Assembly (NCBI RefSeq): GCF_000381885.1
Contig: NZ_KB907223.1
Coordinates: 1 to 64,000, forward strand
Length of the DNA stretch: 64,000 bases
Direction: 5' to 3'
Source: Actinomadura atramentaria DSM 43919
Lineage (GTDB): Bacteria > Actinomycetota > Actinomycetes > Streptosporangiales > Streptosporangiaceae
Shown here: in pieces, positions 51,601 to 59,041 of the stretch
Layout: each line of letters opens with the position of its first letter
How positions within the stretch are numbered: position 1 is the first letter of the stretch
Translations under genes and position numbers: made by a program
The notes under the pieces: model-generated
What the model was told of the DNA's origin: nothing
The model's database searches: none
What the model saw: the letters and a program-made list of their open reading frames with translations, nothing else

Positions 51601-51855
51601 GCCGTGACCGTCGACGGCCTGCCCGCGCGCGGCGAGACCGCCCGCACCGCCACCGGCGTGCGGCTGCTGCTGGAGGTTCCGGCGCGGGACGACACCGACC
51701 GTCCCGTGGAGGTGGACGTCGCGCTGCCCGAGGGCTGGCGGCCGGTCGCCGTCCACGGAACCGCGCCGCGCGCGACCCGTGCGGAGACGCGCCTGGCGGC
51801 GCGCGCGCCCGCGTCGGTGCGCTGGACGGACTCGCAGAACGGGGGACAGGAATGA
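42649..51855 (+). CDS. 3068-aa giant protein with alpha/beta-hydrolase-like and DUF6603-like regions
   Basis: 3068 aa from GTG 42649, chosen for its GTGA overlap with the upstream stop; ATG 42637 is an alternative. There is no signal peptide or convincing membrane segment. Residues 1-900 are repetitive beta-rich sequence with helical spacers. About 930-1140 resemble an alpha/beta hydrolase (VVLVAPSFAGDDCW; nucleophile elbow VLVAHSVAGVAARR with Ser1025; VLGLVTLGTPLAPV). About 2000-2570 look like DUF6603 (YFDGGVALAGMAVEPDGLRV; FASLGYPLGGPPYLFVEGLA; VSVSLSASLQLEGPPLHG). The last 500 residues are beta-rich, with a PVPKPVPVPEPEP linker near residue 2785. Function is unknown; its size and domains suggest a large structural or surface machine. 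The stop overlaps the next ATG (ATGA). Confidence 0.85.
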   Translation: MNPQDIAAEAAALGRAIGLLRRDAAGGLHLDKDFFGSPGEHVARLLADAEQRDAVLEALDLLLPHTAEENGTRLHPLVPPNGVGGVYLGVTPEAKTVRLDLVAVARPGPAAPRVTATVPLVLVRDGSLVAVTGSADHPVDLAVAVRLPDDGELAASLAVAADAARFRARLRPGPGSVFPPLDLDPVAAPAGLAPLAVALVDAVLSSADQPADVRRLAAGLTGLLGLDGALPPLPVGDLVRDPAALRGWLARLAATTPADGGSALVAWLRHVGGLLGGPPPTAPATGQPGEDNPVVLHLTAAGASPAVTARVWLRPAPDSGTPVLVAALSAELPVPSAGVAVVGEAVLLTVPLSGTAPTALVERVELTVRRTAAGPVVPVGGAGFGVGDVRVGLRHGLNHGLNHGSGGPAAVVELRDVVTPEHVFPRLDLTDARGLGAAAVTALGDALDEGLGAAGPYASALRTLLGLGGDTPVDLGLLTTAPTRALADRVRRLRRAPDGWRRLLAAVGGLLGSDRPDDVARVTGAGTAADPWVLPLDWWPAATAGFGLALWDEGDAAEPRLRFGLRLRAASAPDARAAWAASARAALLAVDLPEGGGGTVAWLGAVHADLSVTPPAEILDDDLGLTVGAVRATASWRPGAPLTASAELADVTLSAGDEQVALGTLRLPAAADALDASLGLPVTPEQAVAVLRAAVARAARSWGGPGAELLPALFGAPALAPPDPDDAGSLLDRPLDALREWAAALVSAEAGLAADGLPYLAELRRPLAAFLTDRAGLFADAGGTGVEPGGRGTAADPWTVPLQPQAGAPVELLAWALPDGAPGAWAAPAVGRLLERRPDAADVADAAAALAPFLDADTAALGGATAALELLAATLGDGDGVVPLADAGPWTPGLPSRVVAAAHHRLPRASGAVEAVLDEVGRRTAGLGGTPWSVVLVAPSFAGDDCWTELLAAAAPASVATADLRAAPDPLRADLGAVGAASYYVVRLNEDDRYPAEHQAAQLRRVLDRVAVARPGVRTVLVAHSVAGVAARRLVADLPAEGGVLGLVTLGTPLAPVDVTGLAGPDVRSAARLVRGAAPDGLDAPGTDDMLVFLAPTPDDPPPAAGPADLPAARFAAVPAEPPGTGSVPVLAVAGRLPADLTDRLGALVAGAAVAGSDEVTHLGHGVRIGLPAPGVPGAVRADADVRLDLGRVPLVVGAPEPQAPATGLTVRIALTRADGPLLDTETGAARETGARVGSAELAVAVTADGAVFDAVLRDAALDGRWSPSVRLGDARAEPLLARLVAALGAEDPAGGSLAAFRALLADLGLTAPASDGAVLVADAFRALADDPAGFLGPRLVALLDRAEGLYGLARDAAAGDGAWRWRSPDLPVELAVAADPWRVTVRTVDGGLRTSGHGRFEGTGEFRFDGAADADAALSLAGARLERAADGGPLLRAPWLTEPVPLRAAGLRTVLAPLALRLVTDVCLTGLLERAIPFPAAALSRALHDPAGWLLDALLDGTDGTPDAGAVNAVLAELAGAVGLGGGPDRPLALPGGLTVRADATDDGTALSLATATPLNVGGAALTLAASVALAGRHAVVGGTLGLDVPLPGSWGSVRFSLGQGPDGTRLSVGLPGANAVVQLLPTVSGVAELVSAQAARLLPEVLDGLTAAAAGSAPSPLLADALAVAEALGAYDPAAGPGHGFAARGDRLARLAAAGLTGPDGVTAASVTAAATLLGRLLGPGVTVASPEPGALRVTTGVLGGTVTLDARTASAPAVSVALSGLTLATPAAGRVTADVAAGWSGGALTASARLGLRLDTGVGLVLTPRLDVSAAPADGRLTVEFRPLGDDQVVVPLAPVPAPPTVADAVRLARAWIVPPATKLMLDAAAPWLTRPLWRGTGAKTAGDLLRAAKVVDAAGALVLPPPEPATALRDLIGAIDGIAVPLPGGVRLATVRSGDLLGLRLSGTAALGGGDIVADLHAGLPAGSAVQWADGGGGVSVLLLDVSGAAPRLAPRLRLGGVGLTVRRRDAAALVDAGGFRVGRVSGFVRADIALPIGTPPRRTGAGAFGTAVVLGGLGLPLLAPPGPPNDPVAGSILAPGGGDAAPANPPIDVVVATGPNGPQVVLDGADAAEPHWLRVQRTFGPLHLDQIGLAHRRLTGPEHAAAPDAVAVYFDGGVALAGMAVEPDGLRVLVPLAHLGDPGEWEIGLDGIAMSLELPGVRVAGGLSRVVEDGQVEYDGAVTVDVAGRGFTAIGGFSRAADGATSLFVFASLGYPLGGPPYLFVEGLAGGVGYNRALVVPTDPVAAASFPLVQAIQHGDVGQAQSPETALAALRKAAPARRGSHWIAAGVRFTSFELVHTTAVVYAALDRGFQVGLLGVSRMTLPMTGPPIANVELAVNARYDSAEELLSIRAQLTDNSWLLSRDCQLTGGFAFVIWFRERRFVLTIGGYSPWFDAEGFPAVPRVGLRWAVSKEVSVKGETYFALVPGFVMFGGRIEAAYATDIVRVWFTAWLDVLIGWDPFYYRLDLGIEVGASFRMRVCVIACVTVKVSVSLSASLQLEGPPLHGKARVDLAVASVTVHIGKPVPPPPSYLTWLAFSGRYLAGPAGPAVVAVSAGAAADPGAAAPPDGTQQRPWLVQASCRLRTETRVPATRAQVGTADVPLTGVVVGGAHPIHPTPCGTNVRARVRVTHQVTVTDSLGAPPPSLAATPRQGGFQTALWQPAPGPGDRSQNTDALPALGGLDLDFITAVAAAPVTARPGPDVNRVSLPFASGSSSGGPAQSAVPERIAPVPVPKPVPVPEPEPVAEVEPPALLAVVRPGGRRALRPVPGPARASLAAESVDLEPGSPQVWRVSPSGAPDLTVEQGRVRVVCVAESGNVLADRAVDGGAFAVPTGTSRVVVHDEPDAADPGWHLGTPLAQILPGAALGGGATLLPDGPVPMPTAAHGVALLTAADLLRGRAACRTLLPPTVTAVTVVAEPTGDGTETGTETGMDLMAAVTVDGLPARGETARTATGVRLLLEVPARDDTDRPVEVDVALPEGWRPVAVHGTAPRATRAETRLAARAPASVRWTDSQNGGQE

Positions 51856-53783
51856 CCGCACAACTCGAACCGGGCCGCATCGACTTCTACGACGACGTGA
51901 CGCCGGGCCTGCGCGACGACCGGTACCGCGTCCGCGTGACGACGACCGTCGAGCACGCCGACGCCCCGGACGCCTCCGACGCCCAGGTCCTGGAGGTCTT
52001 CACCGAGGACCGCTGGATCGAGGTCGCCGGCCCGCGCTACCGGCTGGACCGCGGCGAAGTGCTCGCCGCGTTCCCGCCGCCCGACGCCGAGGGCGACTAC
52101 GACACGACCCTCCCGCACGTCGTGCTGCGCCGCCGGACGCTGCCGTGGGAGCGGGTCGTCCCGCCCGGCACGACGACGCCGTGGCTGGCCGTGCTCGTCC
52201 TCGGCGAGAGCGAGGCCGTTCTCAAACGCGAGGCGGTCGCGCCGGACGGCCGGCCCTGCACGACGGTGACGCTCACCGAGGCCGTCGCGCGCCGCGCCCT
52301 GCCGCGCCGCGCCGACGTGCGGCTGCTCTGCCACGCCCGGCACGTCGCCCCCGGCGGCGCGGACGTCGCCGCCGACGACGACGGCTGGGTCGCCGTCGTC
52401 ACCGCGAACCGGCTCCCCGCGCACGGCGAGCCGCAGCGCGCCTGCCTGGTGTCGCTGGCCGACCACGGCGCGGTGCTGGACGCGGTCGGCTCGGGCGGTC
52501 CCGTGCCCGCGTCGGTGGCGCTGCCCGTCCTCTACGACTGGACGTTCCGCGTCGGGGAGGGCGGGACGTTCCAGGAGGTCGCGCTGAACCTCGCGCAGCG
52601 CGCCGCGCTGCTCGGCGTCACGGCGGCGAATCCCGTCCGGCTCGCCCACACGCGCCGCGACGGCACGCCCGGCACCGCCCTGTACCGGGGGCCGATCGTG
52701 GGCCGCGCGACGGACCCGAAGCAGCCCGCCGACGACGAGACCGACGTCAGCCTGGCCGCCGCCGCGACGCTCGGCCGCCTGCTGGCCGCCGCCGACCGGC
52801 CGCTCGTCCGCGAGCTGAGCGAGTGGCGCAGGCGCGACCTGATGTCCGCGCTCGGCCCGCCCGCCTTCTCACCCTTGGCGCGCGCCGCCCGGACGAGTCC
52901 GGCGGACGTCGCGGAGGAGACGGCCGCGCGGCTCTCGGCGGCGACCGCCGACCCGTGGCGCGTGCCCGAGGCGCTGCGGGAGCCGGACGAGCCCCCGGCC
53001 CGCCGCGTGCGCCGCGCCGCGGCGGAGGACTTCGCGGCGGAGCCACCGCCGGTCCGCCCCGGCCCCGCCGCGCTCGCGGCGGCCGCCCCCAGCGAGCCGC
53101 CGCCCGCCGTGGCCGACGCCGTCGAGCGGTACCGCCTGCTGTACGGCATCCCGCTGGACCACCTGATCCCCGACCCCGACCTGCTGCCGCAGGAGTCGGC
53201 GCGCTTCTTCGTCCTGGACGACGCGTGGCTGGACGCGCTCGCCGAAGGCGTCCTCGGCGTCGGCGGCACCGGCAGCCGCGAACGCGCGCTCACCGCCCGG
53301 CACGCCGCCGCGCTCAAGTCGCTCCGGCGGACGGCCGCGTTCCCCGGGCCGGTGTCGGGGATGCTGCTGCGCTCCAGCCTGATCGCGCGCTGGCCGACGC
53401 TGCGCGTCCGGGCGTTCGGCACGCCGCCGCCCGCCCCGGACGCGGCGCAGCCGCGCGGCGCGCTCGTGCCGCTGCGGTCGGAGACGCTGACGCCGACGCT
53501 GCTGCTCGTCCTGTGGCCGGGCACCCCGGCGGCGGTGTGGATCGAGGAGCCCGAGCGCGAACTCGGCCAGGGCTTCGACCGCTCCGGCGGCCAGTTGGTC
53601 GTCCCGCCCGTCCCGGCGTCGGGCGGCGGTCCGGTGCCCGTCCCGACGCGCGACGGACGCGCCGTGGACGTCGCCCAGCTCGCGAACCTGCTGGCCGTCC
53701 AGCCCGGCCGCACCCCGGCCGCCGCCCCCGGCCCGCTCGGCGCGGCGCTGCTGCGCCGCCCCTACCGGCAGGTCTTCCAGTGA
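51852..53783 (+). CDS. Uncharacterised 643-aa protein, third gene of the operon
   Basis: 643 aa; ATG 51852 overlaps the preceding stop and follows GGGACAGG. It is predicted globular, with no signal peptide. Recognisable internal landmarks are an N-terminal beta domain (GRIDFYDDVTPGLRDDRYRV), a middle Pro/Ala/Glu-rich hinge (about 370-415) and a C-terminal domain (about 425-643) with LLYGIPLDHLIPDPDLLPQE, FFVLDDAWLDALAEGVLGVG, GMLLRSSLIARWPTLRV and LLLVLWPGTPAAVWIEEPER. I associate similar C-terminal segments with other uncharacterised actinobacterial proteins but cannot assign a function. Confidence 0.82.
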   Translation: MTAQLEPGRIDFYDDVTPGLRDDRYRVRVTTTVEHADAPDASDAQVLEVFTEDRWIEVAGPRYRLDRGEVLAAFPPPDAEGDYDTTLPHVVLRRRTLPWERVVPPGTTTPWLAVLVLGESEAVLKREAVAPDGRPCTTVTLTEAVARRALPRRADVRLLCHARHVAPGGADVAADDDGWVAVVTANRLPAHGEPQRACLVSLADHGAVLDAVGSGGPVPASVALPVLYDWTFRVGEGGTFQEVALNLAQRAALLGVTAANPVRLAHTRRDGTPGTALYRGPIVGRATDPKQPADDETDVSLAAAATLGRLLAAADRPLVRELSEWRRRDLMSALGPPAFSPLARAARTSPADVAEETAARLSAATADPWRVPEALREPDEPPARRVRRAAAEDFAAEPPPVRPGPAALAAAAPSEPPPAVADAVERYRLLYGIPLDHLIPDPDLLPQESARFFVLDDAWLDALAEGVLGVGGTGSRERALTARHAAALKSLRRTAAFPGPVSGMLLRSSLIARWPTLRVRAFGTPPPAPDAAQPRGALVPLRSETLTPTLLLVLWPGTPAAVWIEEPERELGQGFDRSGGQLVVPPVPASGGGPVPVPTRDGRAVDVAQLANLLAVQPGRTPAAAPGPLGAALLRRPYRQVFQ

Positions 53784-53806
53784 CACGCGACGCGGGAGGA
53801 CCCGCC

Positions 53807-56800
53807 TTGAACACCACCGCCATCGCCCCCGACGCCGCGTCCTGGCTGCTCGTCCCGGTCGCCCTCGACGTCCTCGCGCTGCGCGCCGGACCGGGTGGGC
53901 CGCCGTTCGCCGACTGCGCGATGCGCGTCCCGGACCCGGCCGGACCGACCGTCCAGGAACTGTTCCCCGACCCGTTCGCCGCCCGGTCCGCGCCGCGCCC
54001 CGCCGGGGCGTACCTGCACTGGGGCGTCCCGGACGGGCTCACCCACGCCGAGCAGGCCCCGCCGACCGGCGGCGCGCCGGGCGGCGTGGACTTCCCCGCG
54101 CTGCCCGACCGGTGGCTGGTCGTCCGCGTGTCCGCCGGGCCGGGGCCGAGGCCGCGCGCCGTCCGCGCGTGGGTCCTGGACGCGACCGCCGGGGCGGCCG
54201 CGCCGCCGGTCGTCACACCGCTGCCGCAGTGGACCGCGCCCGACCCCGGCCCGGTGCCGGACAAGCCGCTGACGGCCCTCGGCCACGGCGACTTCGGCTG
54301 GGCCGCCTACTACGACAACGTCGAGGGCCGCCTCGGGTTCTACGACCCGCTCACCGACGCGCAGGGCCCCGTCGCTTACCTCGTCTGCGGCTGGTACGCG
54401 CACCGGGACCTCGACCCGCTGCGCCGCGCCCGCGCGACGACGTGGACGGCGGTCGCCGACTTCCTCACCGCGCACCGCTGGCGGCTGCCCGCCGGGCAGT
54501 ACGACCCGCTCGCCGCGCCGCCGTCCGGCCTGCTGCTGCACGGCTCGGCCGTGTCGATCGGCTGGCCGGACGAGGGCTGGGCCGGGGACCTCGGCGGCGT
54601 CCTGTCCCAGGAGGCCGACCGCCGCCCCGACCCCGCCGACGTCCGGCTCGCGCTGGCCGAGTCGCTGGTGGACGCGCTGACCGCGCTGGCCGTCGAACCC
54701 GGCGAACCGGCCGCCGACGCCGCCGCGATCCAGGCGTTCCTCGCGCAGGCGGACGGCGAGAGCCTCGGCGACGGATCGGCCGACGGCGCGCCCCGGCTCG
54801 CCGCCGCCCTGCACGCGCTGCGCTTCGGGGCCGCGCCGGACGAGCCGAACGCCGACACGATCTGGGAGGCCGCCGACGCCCGCCCGGCCGTCACCGGGCT
54901 CGCCGCCGCCGCCGACCCGGTCGGCGCGGGCCGGTTCGTCGGCGTCGACCGCGCCCGCCCCCGCCGGTTCGAGCCGACCGACCCCGTCCTGGTCGTGCAG
55001 GGCGGCGGCCGCAGCTTCAAGCACGGCGGCGACGGCCGCCACGAGGACGACGGGATGCTGACCGTCCGCCTCGGCGGCATGGTCGTGCGCACGCTCGGCC
55101 CCGCCGCCGACGGGTCGGGCGGCCCGCCCGCCGACCGCCTCGCGGACGGCGTCCTGCGCCCCGGCGTCCCCGCCCCCTGCCAGGACCTGCTGGCCGAACT
55201 CGCCGCGCTCGACCCCGGCTCCGCGCCGCCGCCCGGCCCCGGCGAGCGCCCCCCGGCGCTCGCCCGCACCGACTGGTGGGCGACGTGGAACCCGGAGAAC
55301 CCCCCGGCGGCGGACGGCGCCGCGCTGCCGTCCCCGGTCGCGGTGACTCCGCCGACCCGCCCGTGGAACCCGCTGCACGCCGACTGGGAGCTGCGCTACG
55401 AACCGCTCGCCGCGACCGGCTGGCGGCTGGGCGACACCGACCTGGAGGGCGCGCCGCGCCCCGCGCTGCCCGAACCGGCCCGCGTGTTCCGGGGCCGCGC
55501 GCCGCTCGCGGCCGGACCGGCGTCCGTCCTGTCGGGGGCGGCGCGGCGCGCCCGGCGGCGCGCGGACGCCGCCGGGCTCGCCGCGCCCGCCGCCGATCCC
55601 GGCGCGCTCGACCTGCTCGACCTGCTCGGCGGGCGGCTGGACGGGCTGACGAGCATGCTGCGCGGCGAGCCGCAGGGCCACCTCGTCGGCGACGGCGAGC
55701 GCCCGCCGCCCGCGTCGCCGCCCCCGCCGGTCCGCGCGGGCGACGTCACGCTGACCCGGCTGCGGCTCGTCGACACCTACGGCCAGACCGTCGAGTTCGG
55801 CACGGGCGGCGACCCGGCGAGCGTCGCGCCGCCGGACCGCCCGCCCGTCGCCGTCCCGCCCGGCTCGGGCCGCGCGGGCGTCCTCACCCTCGCGCCCCGC
55901 TTCACCGCGCCCGCGCGGGTGACGCTGCGGTACGTCGCGGCGGACGGCCGCACCGACCCGGTCACCGGCGCGCGCGTCGAGGCGGACGACACCGTGAGCC
56001 CCGTCGCGGGCTTCCTGATGCCCGACTACGTGGACGGCTCCGCCGAGTTCTTCGACGCGGCCGGGGCCGGGCTCGGCCGCCTCCGCGACACCGGCACCGG
56101 CGCGACGGGCTGGGAGGACGACCCGGCCCGCCCCGACCGGCCGGGCCGCCTCGGCGCGGACCCCGCCGAGGCGATCAACGACCCCGCGCTCGCGGACCTG
56201 GCCTCCGCCGTCGTCCGCGCCGACCGGGGCGCGGCGGGCGCCTACGAGCCGACCGCGCTGTCGTCGCTGCTCAAGGTCGCCGACACCACGTGGTGGACGA
56301 TCGACTTCACCGGCCAGGCGGGCGACGAGCACCTGGCGCTGCTGCTCGGCCACCCGATCGCGGTGCTGCGCGCCGAACTGACCGTCGAGGTGGACGACCC
56401 GGCGGGCGGCCCCCGGCGGGACGTCCCGGTCGAGGTCCGGCTCGGCGCGCTGGACCGCTTCGAGGACGGCCTGGTCGGCTACCTCGTGGACGGCGACCCC
56501 GACACGCTGCACGTCGTGGACCCGGCCGTCGTGGACGCCGCCCGCGAGTCCGGGCACCCGCTCGCCGAGCGGTACGTCACCGGCGAGCCGCTGATCGTCC
56601 GGCCCGGCGTCCCGGTCGAGCTGACGCTGCTGGTCGCGCCCGACTGCCAGGTCCACGTGCGCACCGGCCTGCTGCCCGCCAAGGCGGTCGGCATGCGCCG
56701 GGCGTGGGTGGCCGAGCCGCTGGCCCGCATGACGCCGACGTTCCGGTACGGCCCGGTCCTGGTGGACCGGGAGAACCGGCGGCTGCCGCTGCCCGCCGAC

Positions 56801-59041
56801 GTCCACGGCGCGTGGTCGTGGCTGCACCGCCCCGACCCGTACGCCTGGGCCGCCGACGAGGTGGCCGCGCTGCCGCCCGCCGCGGCGGACGGCGCGCAGC
56901 CCGCCCGGCCGCCGGTCGTGGAGGAGGGCTGGCTGCGGCTCGGCCTGGTGGACGCGAGCTGGGAGCAGTACGCCGTCCGGGTGGACGTCTCGGCCGTCAG
57001 CCAGGCGCCCCGGCAGCTCCTGACCGCGCCGGTCCGCCGCATCGGCGGCGTCACCGACGGACGCCCGTGGTCGCTGACCGCCGAGCACGTCGCGGAGCTG
57101 GTCCGCAGCGGCCGGTTCGAGTTCTGGATGCAGCCGACCGACGACGGCAACCCGGCCGGGCGGCCCGCGGGCGAGGCCCGGCGGATCAAGGTCGAGCCGA
57201 ACCCGGACGGCGACCCGTTCCTCTACACGACGCTGCCGCTCGACTTCACCGACCCGCTCCTCACGCTGCCCGAGACCGACATCCCCGAGATCAAGATCTA
57301 CGACCGGGCCAACACCGCGTCGTTCGACCCGAAGGACGCCTACCGGCGGTACTTCCTGTCCGTCCGCGGCGACGGCGACTGCCTCGACGTCACCGGCGGC
57401 GCGGCGGTCGTGGACGCGGGCGTCCCGATCATCACCTGGCCGCAGCACGGCGGGCCGAACCAGCAGTGGGCGTTCCGCTGGGTCGAGCACGCGAACTTCG
57501 CCGTCACGGCGTGGAACAGCGGCCTGCTGCTGACCGCCGACCCGGCGGGGCAGGAGGGCGCGCCGGTCGTCCAGGCCCCGGCGCCGGGCTCGTACCCCAA
57601 CTCGAACCAGCTCTGGCAGCCCGTCTCGACGGGCGACGGGTACGTCGTCATGTACCTGCGGGGCGGCTACCGGTGCCTGACGGCGGTGGACGGGCCGAAC
57701 GGCCCGTCCTGCACCGTCACCGAGTACAAGGGGCTGCCCGAGCAGCAGTGGAAGATCCGCGCGGTGGACGTGGACACCCCGCTGCTGGACGCGTCCCCGA
57801 CGAGCGCGGACCTCCCGGCGAGCGCGTACACCGACCAGGCGTACCGCTTCAAGATCCGCTACCGGAACACCGGGAACACGATCTGGCGTCCGGAGGCGGG
57901 CCACGCCCTGGTGCCGTTCGGGGACTTCACGCGGCTGCGGATCTACCGGACCAGCGTCGAGCTGGCGAGCTGCGTCCCGGTGCCCGGCGTGATCCTGCCG
58001 GGGGAGGAGGCGGTCTTCGACCTCGTCGCGCAGGCCCCGCACGCCCCGGCGACGCTGACCGGCGGGTTCCGGATGGCGACCGTGACGTCCACGGGCGGCG
58101 TCCCCGGCCCGATCACCGCGACGTGGGGCCAGCCGACCGCGACCCGGACCGTCGCGGTCGCGCAGGTCGGCCCGGCGCAGCTCTCCGCGCGGCTCGAACT
58201 GGGAGTGCTCCCGCCGCTCGTCTCCGGCGGCTCGCCCTCGCTTCCGGTGTACGCCACCAACACCGGGACCGTCCCGTGGCTCGACCTGTTCGGCCACCGC
58301 CTGGTCGCCGCCCCGCCGGACGGCGTCGACTGGTTCCACACCTACCGCGGCGACGTGGGGACCGTCGAACCGGGCCAGACCGTCGAGGTCCTGCTGGCGA
58401 CGAACCTGGACGACGTCGGCGTCCTGCCGCTCTACCTGCGCATGACGCAGCGCGACGTCGGATACTTCGGCCCGCTCCGCACGTGGAGCCTGACCGTCTG
58501 CGGCATGACGACCGTGACGCGGACGGACGGGACCGCGCTTCCCGCCGTGATCGAGCACGGCGTCCGGCCGGTGCTGCGCGCCGTCCTCAACGTCCCCGCG
58601 CCCCAGGCGTTCCCCGTGTACCTGATCATCGACAACGTGAACGTGGGGACGTACAACGTCCAGCGCAACAGCCTCTACAGCGATGGCATGACGCTGCCGC
58701 TGCTGACGGTCGGCATCCACACGATCTGGGTCGTGGCCGGGATGCGGGAGTGGAAGGCGACGCTGCGCGTCGAGCTCCCGAAGGGCGAGGAGAAGCCGAA
58801 GATCGAGAAGCTGGGCCGCGAGAAGCTGCTCCCCAAGGAGAAGGACATGGAGAACGTCCGCGGGGGGAGTCCGGACGAGCTCGGGCCCGACGACGGCGGC
58901 GCGGGCGCGACGCCGTGGATCAGCGGGCACGACCGGCCCGACGTCGGCTCGCACGTCTACGCGGACGACACGGACGACACGGACGACACGGACGACACGG
59001 ACGACACGGACGGCGCGGACGAGGGCGGTGACGGGCGCTGA
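53807..59041 (+). CDS. 1744-aa protein with ricin-type lectin and NBR1-like Ig domains and a DDT-repeat tail
   Basis: 1744 aa from TTG 53807, which follows GGGAGGA at ideal spacing; GTG 53780 (overlapping the previous stop) is an alternative. The large N-terminal part (1-1170) contains AGAYLHWGVPDGLTHA, FGWAAYYDNVEGRLGFYDPL and LRLVDTYGQTVEF, motifs I cannot tie to a function. About 1178-1321 is a ricin-type beta-trefoil with QxW-like repeats (NQQWAFRW, NQLWQPV, EQQWKIR). About 1331-1455 resembles an NBR1-type Ig domain (YRFKIRYRNTGNTIWRPEAG). The C-terminus is Lys/Glu-rich and then a (DDT)n acidic tail. It overlaps the next gene at CTGA. Confidence 0.82.
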   Translation: MNTTAIAPDAASWLLVPVALDVLALRAGPGGPPFADCAMRVPDPAGPTVQELFPDPFAARSAPRPAGAYLHWGVPDGLTHAEQAPPTGGAPGGVDFPALPDRWLVVRVSAGPGPRPRAVRAWVLDATAGAAAPPVVTPLPQWTAPDPGPVPDKPLTALGHGDFGWAAYYDNVEGRLGFYDPLTDAQGPVAYLVCGWYAHRDLDPLRRARATTWTAVADFLTAHRWRLPAGQYDPLAAPPSGLLLHGSAVSIGWPDEGWAGDLGGVLSQEADRRPDPADVRLALAESLVDALTALAVEPGEPAADAAAIQAFLAQADGESLGDGSADGAPRLAAALHALRFGAAPDEPNADTIWEAADARPAVTGLAAAADPVGAGRFVGVDRARPRRFEPTDPVLVVQGGGRSFKHGGDGRHEDDGMLTVRLGGMVVRTLGPAADGSGGPPADRLADGVLRPGVPAPCQDLLAELAALDPGSAPPPGPGERPPALARTDWWATWNPENPPAADGAALPSPVAVTPPTRPWNPLHADWELRYEPLAATGWRLGDTDLEGAPRPALPEPARVFRGRAPLAAGPASVLSGAARRARRRADAAGLAAPAADPGALDLLDLLGGRLDGLTSMLRGEPQGHLVGDGERPPPASPPPPVRAGDVTLTRLRLVDTYGQTVEFGTGGDPASVAPPDRPPVAVPPGSGRAGVLTLAPRFTAPARVTLRYVAADGRTDPVTGARVEADDTVSPVAGFLMPDYVDGSAEFFDAAGAGLGRLRDTGTGATGWEDDPARPDRPGRLGADPAEAINDPALADLASAVVRADRGAAGAYEPTALSSLLKVADTTWWTIDFTGQAGDEHLALLLGHPIAVLRAELTVEVDDPAGGPRRDVPVEVRLGALDRFEDGLVGYLVDGDPDTLHVVDPAVVDAARESGHPLAERYVTGEPLIVRPGVPVELTLLVAPDCQVHVRTGLLPAKAVGMRRAWVAEPLARMTPTFRYGPVLVDRENRRLPLPADVHGAWSWLHRPDPYAWAADEVAALPPAAADGAQPARPPVVEEGWLRLGLVDASWEQYAVRVDVSAVSQAPRQLLTAPVRRIGGVTDGRPWSLTAEHVAELVRSGRFEFWMQPTDDGNPAGRPAGEARRIKVEPNPDGDPFLYTTLPLDFTDPLLTLPETDIPEIKIYDRANTASFDPKDAYRRYFLSVRGDGDCLDVTGGAAVVDAGVPIITWPQHGGPNQQWAFRWVEHANFAVTAWNSGLLLTADPAGQEGAPVVQAPAPGSYPNSNQLWQPVSTGDGYVVMYLRGGYRCLTAVDGPNGPSCTVTEYKGLPEQQWKIRAVDVDTPLLDASPTSADLPASAYTDQAYRFKIRYRNTGNTIWRPEAGHALVPFGDFTRLRIYRTSVELASCVPVPGVILPGEEAVFDLVAQAPHAPATLTGGFRMATVTSTGGVPGPITATWGQPTATRTVAVAQVGPAQLSARLELGVLPPLVSGGSPSLPVYATNTGTVPWLDLFGHRLVAAPPDGVDWFHTYRGDVGTVEPGQTVEVLLATNLDDVGVLPLYLRMTQRDVGYFGPLRTWSLTVCGMTTVTRTDGTALPAVIEHGVRPVLRAVLNVPAPQAFPVYLIIDNVNVGTYNVQRNSLYSDGMTLPLLTVGIHTIWVVAGMREWKATLRVELPKGEEKPKIEKLGREKLLPKEKDMENVRGGSPDELGPDDGGAGATPWISGHDRPDVGSHVYADDTDDTDDTDDTDDTDGADEGGDGR
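58963..59007 (+). repeat. Tandem 9-bp repeat, five exact copies
   Basis: Five identical GGACGACAC units in tandem, in frame, encoding the Asp-Asp-Thr repeats at the C-terminus of the 1744-aa protein. Copy number is likely to vary by slippage. Confidence 0.95.
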
